Shown: piece by piece, positions 1 to 5,517 of the stretch
Layout: each line of letters starts with the position of its first letter
Position numbering within the stretch: position 1 is the stretch's first letter
Notes under the pieces: model-generated
Databases searched by the model: none
What the model was told of the DNA's origin: nothing
The model's input: the letters and a program-made list of their open reading frames with translations, nothing else
Assembly (NCBI GenBank): GCA_018644745.1
Contig: JABGPX010000723.1
Span: 1 to 6,000 of the forward strand
Length of the DNA stretch: 6,000 nucleotides
Direction: 5' to 3'
Origin: Spirochaetales bacterium
GTDB taxonomy: Bacteria; Spirochaetota; Spirochaetia; ARS1246
Program-made: the position numbers and the translations under genes

Positions 1-577
1 CACGCTTTTCCGCGGTTTCTTTTTCAAGCCAAGCTCTTCGTGATAAAACTATCTTTATTGTATTGTTGCTGTAAAGGCGATCGAGTATAAACATGGTTTT
101 CATTCCGACATATTCTTCGGGTTCGTTTACCCTGAATACATCAGTTTTTGACAACGGGCAAAATGCCCGAACATCGTATCCGATTTCGACTTCGAAACCG
201 CCTTTTATGGCTTTTGCGAACTTTCCTTCAATAGGAAGGTTTTCATCGAAGGCTACGCGTAAGTTTTTCCAAAAGACTTTCTCGTCCGCCTGCTTTTTTG
301 AAACAACAACCTGGCCGCCCTTCCCTTCTTTAGTAACAAGGACGACAGGAACTGATTCGCCGATCGCGGGAGCCTCAGGAAACTCCTCTCTTGGAATTTT
401 ACCTTCAGATTTGTAACCGACATCGACAAAGACAAATTCATCACCGACTTGAATAACAATTCCTTCGATGAGTTGGCCTTCTTCGATTTGATCAAGGTTT
501 TTTAGATACTGCTCTTGAAGAATGGATTGATCGAAACCTTCGACGCCATTCTCCTCTTTAGCCGTCATTGCCAACAT
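1..577 (-). CDS. rpsA: 30S ribosomal protein S1, N-terminal part (runs off the left edge)
   Basis: Ribosomal protein S1 binds mRNA on the 30S subunit and helps initiation on structured or weak-SD messages. The open frame gives 192 residues and is cut by the window edge. Two S1-type modules are visible: residues about 33-95 (IEEGQLIEGIVIQVGDEFVF, then VDVGYKSEGKIPREEF) and about 113-180 (LPIEGKFAKAIKGGFEVEIG, then YDVRAFCPLSKTD), followed by IVLSRRAWLEKE, the usual end of the second S1 repeat. The N-terminus is acidic, as in other S1 proteins. The start is taken as ATG at 577, with GGGAG at 586-582 only 4 nt upstream. TTG at 574 (7 nt) or ATG at 568 (13 nt) are alternatives and change only the first three residues. 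It lies 12 nt after the cmk stop and in the same frame. Identity is firm; the total domain number cannot be seen. Confidence 0.93.
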   Translation of the reverse strand, partial: MLAMTAKEENGVEGFDQSILQEQYLKNLDQIEEGQLIEGIVIQVGDEFVFVDVGYKSEGKIPREEFPEAPAIGESVPVVLVTKEGKGGQVVVSKKQADEKVFWKNLRVAFDENLPIEGKFAKAIKGGFEVEIGYDVRAFCPLSKTDVFRVNEPEEYVGMKTMFILDRLYSNNTIKIVLSRRAWLEKETAEKR

Positions 578-589
578 GTAACTCCCGGA

Positions 590-1243
590 TTATTGTGTTC
601 TAGATTCGCGGATTTTCCGTACTACTTTGTCACAAACTTGTTCTATGGTCAAGTGTGATGTATCCAAATAGAAGGCGTCTGCTGTTTGTACCAGGCTGCC
701 CTCGTCCTTGTTTTTATCGATTTTGTCCCGCATTGTGATATTTGCCTTGAGTTCTTCCAGCGATTTGCCGCTTGTGCCCTGCTGAAATCGCCTTTTAGCC
801 CTGACATCGACGTCCGCATCCATATACACCTTCAATTCGGCATCAGGAAACACAACTGTCCCAATATCTCTTCCTTCGATTACCGCGTCCAATCCTTGGG
901 TTACTAATCGAACAATATCATTTACGATATGCCGAACCGGAACCACAGCGGATACCTGCGCTACCCAGGCATCTACAGCATCTGAGTGCAGTAGATCTTC
1001 CACATCCATTTCTGAGAGATGAATCCTTCCCTGAATAAGGGTAATGTCAGCCGCGGCCGCCGTTGCAGTAAGAGATACAGAATCTATAGAGTTGACGCCG
1101 TTTTTTAGATTAGGAAGGTGCGCGTAGGTGATAGCCCTATAGAAGTTGCCGGAATTGAGATAAAACATGTCGAGTTCTTCGGCGATTTTCCGCGCAACTG
1201 TACTCTTCCCTACACCTGCGGGGCCGTCGATGGCGATAATCAT
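590..1243 (-). CDS. cmk: (d)CMP kinase (cytidylate kinase)
   Basis: Cytoplasmic kinase that phosphorylates CMP and dCMP to the diphosphates with ATP, serving pyrimidine salvage and RNA turnover. The 217-residue product has the P-loop GPAGVGKST (7-15), the NMP-binding stretch SGNFYRA (31-37, where many homologues have TGAMYRA), EGRDIGTVVFPDAELKVYMD (123-142) and the lid and C-terminal signature with RD (172-173), DKNKD (176-180) and ADAFYLDTS (188-196). Length fits the family (about 215-230). The start chosen is ATG 1243, which puts MIIAIDGPAG at the N-terminus as in homologues and makes a 4-nt ATGA overlap with the upstream pseudouridine synthase. A longer reading from 1273 would add ten residues inside that gene and is unlikely. 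A weak GGCGG lies 9 nt upstream, so translational coupling is plausible. The TAA stop is followed in the same frame by rpsA. Confidence 0.95.
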   Translation of the reverse strand: MIIAIDGPAGVGKSTVARKIAEELDMFYLNSGNFYRAITYAHLPNLKNGVNSIDSVSLTATAAAADITLIQGRIHLSEMDVEDLLHSDAVDAWVAQVSAVVPVRHIVNDIVRLVTQGLDAVIEGRDIGTVVFPDAELKVYMDADVDVRAKRRFQQGTSGKSLEELKANITMRDKIDKNKDEGSLVQTADAFYLDTSHLTIEQVCDKVVRKIRESRTQ

Positions 1244-1971
1244 CTTGTTTTTCCGCCTTTCTTGCGAAACCACTCAATTTCAGGTCGGGTAAGGTCTCGA
1301 TGAGCAGCCATTTTCAAATTGCTTATTCGAACCGGACCAATTCTAGTCCTATGTATCTTTCTTACATATAGCTTATTTGCCTCATAGATCTTGCGGATTT
1401 CCCGGTTTTTCCCTTCAACTAGAGTGATCTTCACTCGGTGAGGACCGGTAATCTTGTAGTCTATAATTTTATATCGAATGCCGTCGATCAATGTCCCCTT
1501 TTTTAGGTTATTGAGAATTTGCTCATCAATCGGCTCGCTGCTGTCAACCTCATATTGCTTTTCTATTTCTGAAGACGGGTGAGAAACATCGCGGGCGAAA
1601 TCGCCGTCATTTGTGAAAATTATGAGCCCGGAAGTATTAAAATCCAGCCTGCCGACGTTGTAAAGGCGCTCGTTATATTTTCCAAAAAGAAGATCAATGG
1701 CAAGCGGGCGGTCTTCGGGATCAGATAGCGAGCAAAGATATCCCCTCGGTTTGTTGAGGACGATATATACTTTGCGTTTTTCGGGTCGGACCCTCTTTCC
1801 GTCGCAAGTAACCGAATCGCTCATGCTGACTTTTGTGCCGAGAATGCGCACAATCGATCCATTAACCCCGACACGGCCGTCTAGAATTAAGATCTCGCTG
1901 TTCCTTCTTGATGCCACCCCGCACATAGCAAGATAACGCTGTAAACGTATAAGTTCGTCTTTAGTCTCCAA
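1240..1971 (-). CDS. RluB/RsuA-family rRNA pseudouridine synthase, with S4 domain
   Basis: Isomerises a uridine in rRNA to pseudouridine. From the TTG start the product is 243 residues. An S4 RNA-binding domain lies at about 9-60 (RLQRYLAMCGVASRR, then DGRVGVNG). The catalytic domain follows, with NKPRGYL (73-79), the catalytic motif GRLDFNTSGLIIFTNDG (107-123; D110 is the expected nucleophile) and EGKNREIRKI (186-195), typical of the RsuA/RluB/RluE/RluF branch. The gene could act on 23S rRNA (RluB, favoured because rluB commonly follows scpB) or on 16S rRNA (RsuA); sequence alone does not settle this, so no symbol is given. Start: the frame opens back to ATG 2064 and ATG 1998, but neither has an SD. 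TTG 1971 has GAGGAG 10 nt upstream and begins close to the S4 domain. It overlaps the end of scpB by 11 nt and the start of cmk by 4 nt. Confidence 0.88.
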   Translation of the reverse strand: METKDELIRLQRYLAMCGVASRRNSEILILDGRVGVNGSIVRILGTKVSMSDSVTCDGKRVRPEKRKVYIVLNKPRGYLCSLSDPEDRPLAIDLLFGKYNERLYNVGRLDFNTSGLIIFTNDGDFARDVSHPSSEIEKQYEVDSSEPIDEQILNNLKKGTLIDGIRYKIIDYKITGPHRVKITLVEGKNREIRKIYEANKLYVRKIHRTRIGPVRISNLKMAAHRDLTRPEIEWFRKKGGKTR

Positions 1972-2500
1972 GTTGAAAACGCTCCTCGTTGAGTTCATCA
2001 AGTCTTGGTAAATCTGCGATACTGGATAATCGGAATACCTTGAGAAAGTCGGAGGTGGTACCATAGGTAGTGGGCCGGCCCGGCACGTCTTTTTTTCCTA
2101 CAGGCTTTATCAAGCTTTTCGAGAGAAGAAGCCGAATCATTCCGTCCGGAGAAACACCGCGTATATTCTCGATTTCTGAGCGGGTAACCGGCTGAGAGTA
2201 CGCGATTACGGATAGCGTCTCCAGCGCAGCCCGCGACAAAACACCGTCGTTTTTCTTACCATAACGCGATTTTAACGATTCCCAAAGATCCGGGCGTGGG
2301 ATAAGAAGAAATCCACCGGCAATTTCGTCGATCTCAAGACCCGCATTGGTCAAGTTGTATCGCTCCTGAAGTACCGCCAAAGCGGCGAGTACCGCGTCCT
2401 GAGAAAGAGAGCTTATTTTTGCCAGTGATTGTAAATCCACCGGATCGGATTCAAGAAAGAGAATCGCTTCAATAATTGCAGATTCCTGTTCGAGGCTCAT
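1961..2500 (-). CDS. scpB: Segregation and condensation protein B
   Basis: ScpB is a winged-helix protein that, as a dimer, binds the kleisin ScpA in the SMC-ScpAB condensin complex, which organises and helps segregate the nucleoid. The 179-residue product has the usual length. Its N-terminal half begins with AIIEAILFLESDPVDLQSLA (8-27). The strongest family signature is LSRAALETLSVIAYSQPVTR (88-107) followed by SEIENIRGV (108-116). Near the end is GKKDVPGRPTTYGTT (135-149), the conserved GRP-x-x-YGTT block. ATG 2500 overlaps the scpA TGA by 4 nt (ATGA) and has a strong GAGGAG 5 nt upstream, inside scpA, which supports co-translation of the two partners. The C-terminal tail after residue 155 is short and charged and overlaps the next gene. 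Confidence 0.96.
   Translation of the reverse strand: MSLEQESAIIEAILFLESDPVDLQSLAKISSLSQDAVLAALAVLQERYNLTNAGLEIDEIAGGFLLIPRPDLWESLKSRYGKKNDGVLSRAALETLSVIAYSQPVTRSEIENIRGVSPDGMIRLLLSKSLIKPVGKKDVPGRPTTYGTTSDFLKVFRLSSIADLPRLDELNEERFQLGD
1982..1987 (-). promoter_or_regulatory. Ribosome binding site of the pseudouridine synthase gene
   Basis: GAGGAG on the minus strand, inside the last codons of scpB and 10 nt upstream of TTG 1971. It is the only good SD near the possible starts of the downstream gene and is the reason for preferring TTG over the upstream ATG codons at 1998 and 2064. Confidence 0.55.
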
Positions 2501-3243
2501 GCCGGCTCCTCAATCGCATTGGCAGGGCGAATGCGAATGTCTCCAAACATGCGGTTTTGAAAAATGGCAATGGTTTTTCTTTTCACAGCTTCAAGAATTG
2601 CGAGAAAAGAACACACAATATCCATGAGCGAACCTGCTCTTGTTATAAGATCGGTAAAAAGAAACTCGCCTTTTCGTTCGAGATTTTCGTTTATAAGGGT
2701 AAGTTTTTCGTTAATCGTAACTTCCTCGTACAAATCTATAATCCGCTCAGAAGAAAGAGTAGACATAAGATTCGAGAAGGTCTTGAGCAAATCCCAAACC
2801 TCTATTTTTTTCCAAAATTCTTCTTCATCAGGAAATGGTAATATCCGCTGTTTTTTTTTCCGCTCGATAAGCCATTCAGTTTCTCTGCCCTTTTCAGCTA
2901 TCAGATCAGATATCTTCCTGTATTTTTGATAATCGATGAGTTTCTCCACAAGCTCGAGCCGCGGATCACCATAATCTTCACCCAGATCAACTTCCACAGG
3001 GAGAAGCATTTGAGATTTTATGTGAAGCAAGGTTACTGCCAACCCGTAGAATTCGGTAATATTGTCCAGATTTATCTTTGTTGCATACTCGATATATGCA
3101 AGATACTGCTCAGTAATATCAGCTATCGGGATATCATAAATATTTACTTCAGATTTTCTGATCAAAAAGAGGAGAAGATCGAGAGGGCCTTCGAACTCCC
3201 CGATTTTGAAAAGATGTTGGTTTTGTGTTTCCTGTTGATCCAT
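2497..3243 (-). CDS. scpA: Segregation and condensation protein A (kleisin)
   Basis: ScpA is the kleisin subunit that bridges the two SMC heads and binds ScpB in bacterial condensin. The 248 residues have the family architecture: an N-terminal helical domain opening with FEGPLDLLLFLIRKSEVNIY (17-36) then DIPIADITEQYL (37-48); the helix LLHIKSQMLLP (72-82); a charged linker (about 84-190); and a C-terminal winged helix (about 192-240) with FLAILEAVKRKTIAIFQN (213-230) and FGDIRI (233-238). Length is normal. ATG 3243 is the only reasonable start, 14 nt after the folK stop. No SD is visible, so translation may depend on folK or on S1-type initiation. The linker codons for ERKKKQR contain a run of nine A on the coding strand (2859-2851). 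The pairing with scpB makes the identity secure. Confidence 0.96.
   Translation of the reverse strand: MDQQETQNQHLFKIGEFEGPLDLLLFLIRKSEVNIYDIPIADITEQYLAYIEYATKINLDNITEFYGLAVTLLHIKSQMLLPVEVDLGEDYGDPRLELVEKLIDYQKYRKISDLIAEKGRETEWLIERKKKQRILPFPDEEEFWKKIEVWDLLKTFSNLMSTLSSERIIDLYEEVTINEKLTLINENLERKGEFLFTDLITRAGSLMDIVCSFLAILEAVKRKTIAIFQNRMFGDIRIRPANAIEEPA
2506..2511 (-). promoter_or_regulatory. Ribosome binding site of scpB
   Basis: GAGGAG on the minus strand, 5 nt upstream of the scpB ATG and located in the last scpA codons. One of the two strongest SD matches in the window. Together with the ATGA overlap it points to coupled production of ScpA and ScpB. Confidence 0.7.
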
Positions 3244-3257
3244 GAGCGCAGCAATGA

Positions 3258-3761
3258 CTATAACGATTTAAGGGTGTGGTAGTAAATACCCTGAGGCGGC
3301 AGTCTTGCTAAAAATTCACTATATCGGCTTCCCGTTACCGGGTCTGCCAGCTGAGGATCCAGGTTCAGCAGCGGGATGAGAACAAATTTTCGTTCATGCA
3401 TTCTGGGATGGGGAATCTGCAGCTCCGGTCGGGCAATAATGAGATTACCGTACAGTAAGATATCGATATCGATAGGGCGAGGCCCCATCCATCCAGCCAC
3501 GGTTCTATTTCTGCCGGCTTCAGATTCAATCTCGTGAATACTTCTCAGCAACTCGGCGGCTGTTGCGGTTGTTGTGCCGGTAAATGCGCAATTAAGAAAT
3601 CTCGGCTGATGTACCATGTAACGAGGCAAAGTTTCATATATCCTGGAGCGGCAGATATCGCTGATAATTGATTCAAGCCGCTTTTCGGCAAGAATCAAGT
3701 GCTCCAATCGATCACCGAGATTAGAACCGGCCCCAAGATATACTCTATATGACTCTATCAC
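3258..3761 (-). CDS. folK: 2-amino-4-hydroxy-6-hydroxymethyldihydropteridine pyrophosphokinase (HPPK)
   Basis: Transfers pyrophosphate from ATP to 6-hydroxymethyl-7,8-dihydropterin, the step before dihydropteroate synthase in folate synthesis. The 167-residue product has the N-terminal VYLGAGSNLGDRLE (7-20), YETLPRYMVHQPRFLNCA (42-59; the Q-P-x-(F/Y)-L-N block), WMGPRPIDIDILLYG (91-105, with the Mg-binding aspartates expected at D98 and D100) and IPHPRMHERKFVLIPL (116-131). All core motifs are present and the length is typical. The start is GTG 3761, since no ATG lies near the conserved N-terminus. It is 14 nt after the recA stop with no SD in the spacer. No other folate gene is nearby, so its position between recA and scpA seems to reflect shared transcription rather than shared pathway. 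Confidence 0.95.
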   Translation of the reverse strand: MIESYRVYLGAGSNLGDRLEHLILAEKRLESIISDICRSRIYETLPRYMVHQPRFLNCAFTGTTTATAAELLRSIHEIESEAGRNRTVAGWMGPRPIDIDILLYGNLIIARPELQIPHPRMHERKFVLIPLLNLDPQLADPVTGSRYSEFLARLPPQGIYYHTLKSL

Positions 3762-3762
3762 G

Positions 3763-3773
3763 GTTACAGTAAC
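3763..3773. repeat. Short perfect inverted repeat between recA and folK
   Basis: GTTAC-A-GTAAC, a perfect 5-bp dyad with a 1-bp centre, fills most of the 14-bp recA-folK spacer, exactly where a ribosome binding site would be expected. It is too short and lacks a T-run, so it is not a terminator. It could be chance. Confidence 0.35.
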
Positions 3774-3775
3774 AG

Positions 3776-4891
3776 CTACAGAAGTTCTTTCTGCTCGTCT
3801 GCTTTTTCCGCAGCGGCTTCCACTTTCATGGCTTCTTTTTTCTTTTCGGCGACAGTCGGGAAAAGTATGGCCCGCAATTCCTTTTCAACTACATCAGCGA
3901 TGTCCGGGTTATTCACAAGAAATTGTTTTGCATTTTCCCGACCTTGACCGATTCGCTCTTCTCCGCGCGAATACCAGCTTCCGCTTTTCTGAACCAGATC
4001 ATATTTCGTTGCTGCGTCAAGTAAGCTGCCCACAGCAGATATACCTTTGCCGAACTCAATCTCCATTTCTACTTTGCGGTAAGGAGGGGCAACTTTGTTT
4101 TTCAATACCTTTACCCGAACGAGATTTCCAGTTGCTTCTTCTGCACCCTTGGCAATAGTTTCAATTTTTCGGACCTCAAGTCGAAGAGACGCGTAAAATT
4201 TGAGAGCGTTTCCGCCGGTAGTGGTTTCGGGGTTTCCGAACATTACCCCAATTTTCATTCGAATCTGATTAATAAATATTAGAATTGCCTTTGATTTAGA
4301 AATAATGCCGTTGAGTTTACGCAGCGCTTGACTCATAAGACGGGCTTGAAGCCCCATATGCGAGTCCCCCATGTCCCCTTCAATCTCCGCCGCCGGTGTA
4401 AGAGCCGCAACCGAATCAATTACTATTACGTCTACCGCACCTGAACGGATAAGAGACTCAGCAATCTCGAGAGCCTGTTCGCCATTATCCGGCTGGGAGA
4501 CCCAGAGTTCATCAATATTCACACCAAGGTTTTTTGCGTATACTGGATCGAGGGCATGTTCGGCATCGATGAAAGCCGCGATGCCCCCTTTCTTCTGAGC
4601 TTCGGCAATTGCATGAAGTGCGAGGGTTGTTTTTCCCGAAGACTCCGGTCCGTAAATCTCAACTATACGACCTTTGGGATATCCCCCTACTCCTATTGCC
4701 GCATCGAGCAGAATTGATCCGGTGGGAACAACCTCCATTTCAAGATCCTCGGGTTTAGAGCCGAGTTTCATGAGGGATCCTTTCCCAAATTGCTTTTCTA
4801 TCTGAAGTTGAGCCGCTTCAATAGCTTTTTCTTTCTCCGCCGGTATCGTAGTTTGAGTTACCGTCGGCTTCGGCTCCGTTTTTTTCGCCAT
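3776..4891 (-). CDS. recA: Recombinase RecA
   Basis: ATP-dependent strand-exchange protein for homologous recombination and the activator of LexA-type self-cleavage where an SOS system exists. The 371 residues carry the N-terminal oligomerisation helix ([19 protein letters not shown], 26-44), Walker A GPESSGKT (81-88), the catalytic glutamate in [10 protein letters not shown] (E111), Walker B VIVIDS (155-160), loop L1 with [16 protein letters not shown] (169-184) and loop L2 with [19 protein letters not shown] (206-224). No motif is missing. It is about 18 residues longer than the E. coli protein: a 13-residue polar N-terminal extension plus a lysine/glutamate-rich tail after residue 348 in place of the strongly acidic E. 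coli tail. ATG 4891 follows a run of six G, 4 nt upstream, serving as SD. It is the first gene after the promoter at 4998-4970. The following gene is folK; recX, a common neighbour elsewhere, is not directly downstream. Confidence 0.98.
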   Translation of the reverse strand: MAKKTEPKPTVTQTTIPAEKEKAIEAAQLQIEKQFGKGSLMKLGSKPEDLEMEVVPTGSILLDAAIGVGGYPKGRIVEIYGPESSGKTTLALHAIAEAQKKGGIAAFIDAEHALDPVYAKNLGVNIDELWVSQPDNGEQALEIAESLIRSGAVDVIVIDSVAALTPAAEIEGDMGDSHMGLQARLMSQALRKLNGIISKSKAILIFINQIRMKIGVMFGNPETTTGGNALKFYASLRLEVRKIETIAKGAEEATGNLVRVKVLKNKVAPPYRKVEMEIEFGKGISAVGSLLDAATKYDLVQKSGSWYSRGEERIGQGRENAKQFLVNNPDIADVVEKELRAILFPTVAEKKKEAMKVEAAAEKADEQKELL

Positions 4892-4895
4892 ATTT

Positions 4896-4901
4896 CCCCC
4901 C
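4896..4901 (-). promoter_or_regulatory. recA: G-run ribosome binding site of recA
   Basis: GGGGGG on the minus strand, 4 nt (AAAT) upstream of ATG 4891. It is purine-rich and resembles an SD core, though it is not the AGGAGG consensus. No other in-frame start has better support, so it fixes the recA start. Confidence 0.5.
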
Positions 4902-4938
4902 GATTAAAGTGATTATGCGATAGATATCACACTCACTA

Positions 4939-4958
4939 CCGGCTACTGCCGGAATTCC
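4939..4958 (-). other. Small hairpin and palindrome in the recA leader
   Basis: Just downstream of the expected transcription start lie two overlapping symmetrical elements: the 8-bp palindrome GGAATTCC (4951-4958), and CCGGC-AGTA-GCCGG on the minus strand (4952-4939), a 5-bp G/C stem with a tetraloop. They overlap by two bases, so they could form alternative structures, or the palindrome could be an operator at the start site. The recA SD (4901-4896) lies well outside both. Confidence 0.4.
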
Positions 4959-4969
4959 AGTTCTGCTTC

Positions 4970-4998
4970 ATCATATTAGAGTATATTTTTACGGTCAA
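4970..4998 (-). promoter_or_regulatory. Predicted sigma70-type promoter of recA and the downstream operon
   Basis: On the minus strand, TTGACC (4998-4993, one mismatch to TTGACA) and TATGAT (4975-4970, one mismatch to TATAAT) are separated by exactly 17 bp of mostly A/T sequence. Expected transcription start is about 4962-4964, giving a leader of roughly 70 nt before the recA ATG. This is the only near-consensus promoter I found, and it lies in the only large gap between genes, so it probably serves recA through rpsA. Confidence 0.75.
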
Positions 4999-5007
4999 GC
5001 GGACTTG

Positions 5008-5038
5008 CACCAATCGAAACGACCGCTGTTCGCTGGTG
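5008..5038 (-). other. Imperfect dyad / stem-loop between dtd and the recA promoter
   Basis: As minus-strand RNA, CACCAG pairs with UUGGUG (one G-U pair), then after a single bulged A, CGAA pairs with UUCG, closing a 10-nt loop. That gives about ten base pairs in 31 nt. It lies 26 nt past the dtd stop and ends 9 bp upstream of the recA -35 box. No T-run follows, so it is not a standard intrinsic terminator. As DNA it could be an operator for a dimeric repressor; as RNA it could protect or process the dtd 3' end. Confidence 0.5.
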
Positions 5039-5064
5039 TAGAAAATAGCAGGGGCTGATGTATC

Positions 5065-5514
5065 CTAAAATTGCTTTTCAGAATCTAGAAGAATGGTAAC
5101 GGGGCCCGAGTTTGTATAACTTACATCCATCATCGCACCAAATTTCCCCTCTGCCGGTGAAAAACCCTGAATATTCAGCTCTGAGATAAAGAATCGGTAC
5201 AATTCCTCTGCTTTTTCAGGCGGTGCGGCGGCTGAGTATGAAGGACGTCTGCCCTTTCTTGTATCGGCATAGAGGGTAAATTGACTTACAACAAGAATTT
5301 CTTTATCTAGATCCAGTACCGAGTGATTCATCTTGCCAGTGGTATCCTTGAAGATTCTCAAATTCACCGCTTTTTCGGCCAGGTACACAGCATCTTTTGC
5401 AGCGTCGTTGATTGAAACACCAAGGTAAATCAATAATCCATCGTTTATGCTGCCCGTTATAATGTTATCTACTTTCACGACACAGTTGGTTACCCGCTGA
5501 ACGACCCCTCTCAT
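5065..5514 (-). CDS. dtd: D-aminoacyl-tRNA deacylase (DTD)
   Basis: Hydrolyses D-aminoacyl-tRNA (and Gly-tRNA(Ala) in characterised homologues), so that D-amino acids are not used in translation. It acts as a cytoplasmic homodimer. The 149-residue product is close to the usual 145-150. The N-terminus MRGVVQRV (1-8) is typical. The two family motifs are present: SQFTLYADTRKGRRPSY (77-93, active-site SQFTL) and NSGPVT (135-140), carrying the Gly-cis-Pro pair (G137-P138) that reaches into the partner subunit. KFGAMMDV (124-131) is also conserved. Asn-Ser replaces the common Asn-Asp before GPVT, a mild variant. ATG 5514 has GAAGGA 6 nt upstream and lies 3 nt after the stop of the upstream gene, so the two are surely co-transcribed. 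It is separated from recA by 173 bp. Confidence 0.96.
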   Translation of the reverse strand: MRGVVQRVTNCVVKVDNIITGSINDGLLIYLGVSINDAAKDAVYLAEKAVNLRIFKDTTGKMNHSVLDLDKEILVVSQFTLYADTRKGRRPSYSAAAPPEKAEELYRFFISELNIQGFSPAEGKFGAMMDVSYTNSGPVTILLDSEKQF

Positions 5515-5517
5515 CAG

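Noticed and set aside
93..416. Open frame on the plus strand opposite rpsA
   Set aside because: Serine/threonine/phenylalanine-rich low-information translation, fully antisense to clear S1 domains. The same applies to the other plus-strand frames, at 686-907, 1118-1303, 1697-1936, 2476-2929, 2926-3282, 3928-4158 and 4371-4598.
253..495. 80-codon minus-strand frame inside rpsA
   Set aside because: It is an out-of-frame reading of the S1 gene; the correct frame from 577 runs to the window edge with two S1 modules.
600..660. Internal promoter for rpsA at the end of cmk
   Set aside because: A TTGACC occurs on the minus strand near 650, but at the expected 17-bp spacing there is only CAAAGT, a poor -10, and the sequence is explained by Cmk codons.
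1244..1273. Ten-residue N-terminal extension of Cmk
   Set aside because: Homologues begin just before the P-loop, and ATG 1243 makes a typical ATGA overlap with the preceding gene; the extension is the end of the pseudouridine synthase read in another frame.
2071..2085. G/C-rich palindromic block (GGCCGGCC) in scpB
   Set aside because: It encodes the conserved P-G-R-P motif of ScpB, so codon choice explains it.
5015..5032. Gram-positive type LexA box upstream of recA
   Set aside because: Half-sites CGAAC and GTTTCG are seen but their spacing is 7 rather than 4 and one half has an extra T; not a consensus match. Kept only as part of the unassigned dyad.
5008..5038. Intrinsic terminator after dtd
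   Set aside because: The stem is present but is followed by CAAGTCCGC rather than a T-run, so it lacks the standard terminator tail.
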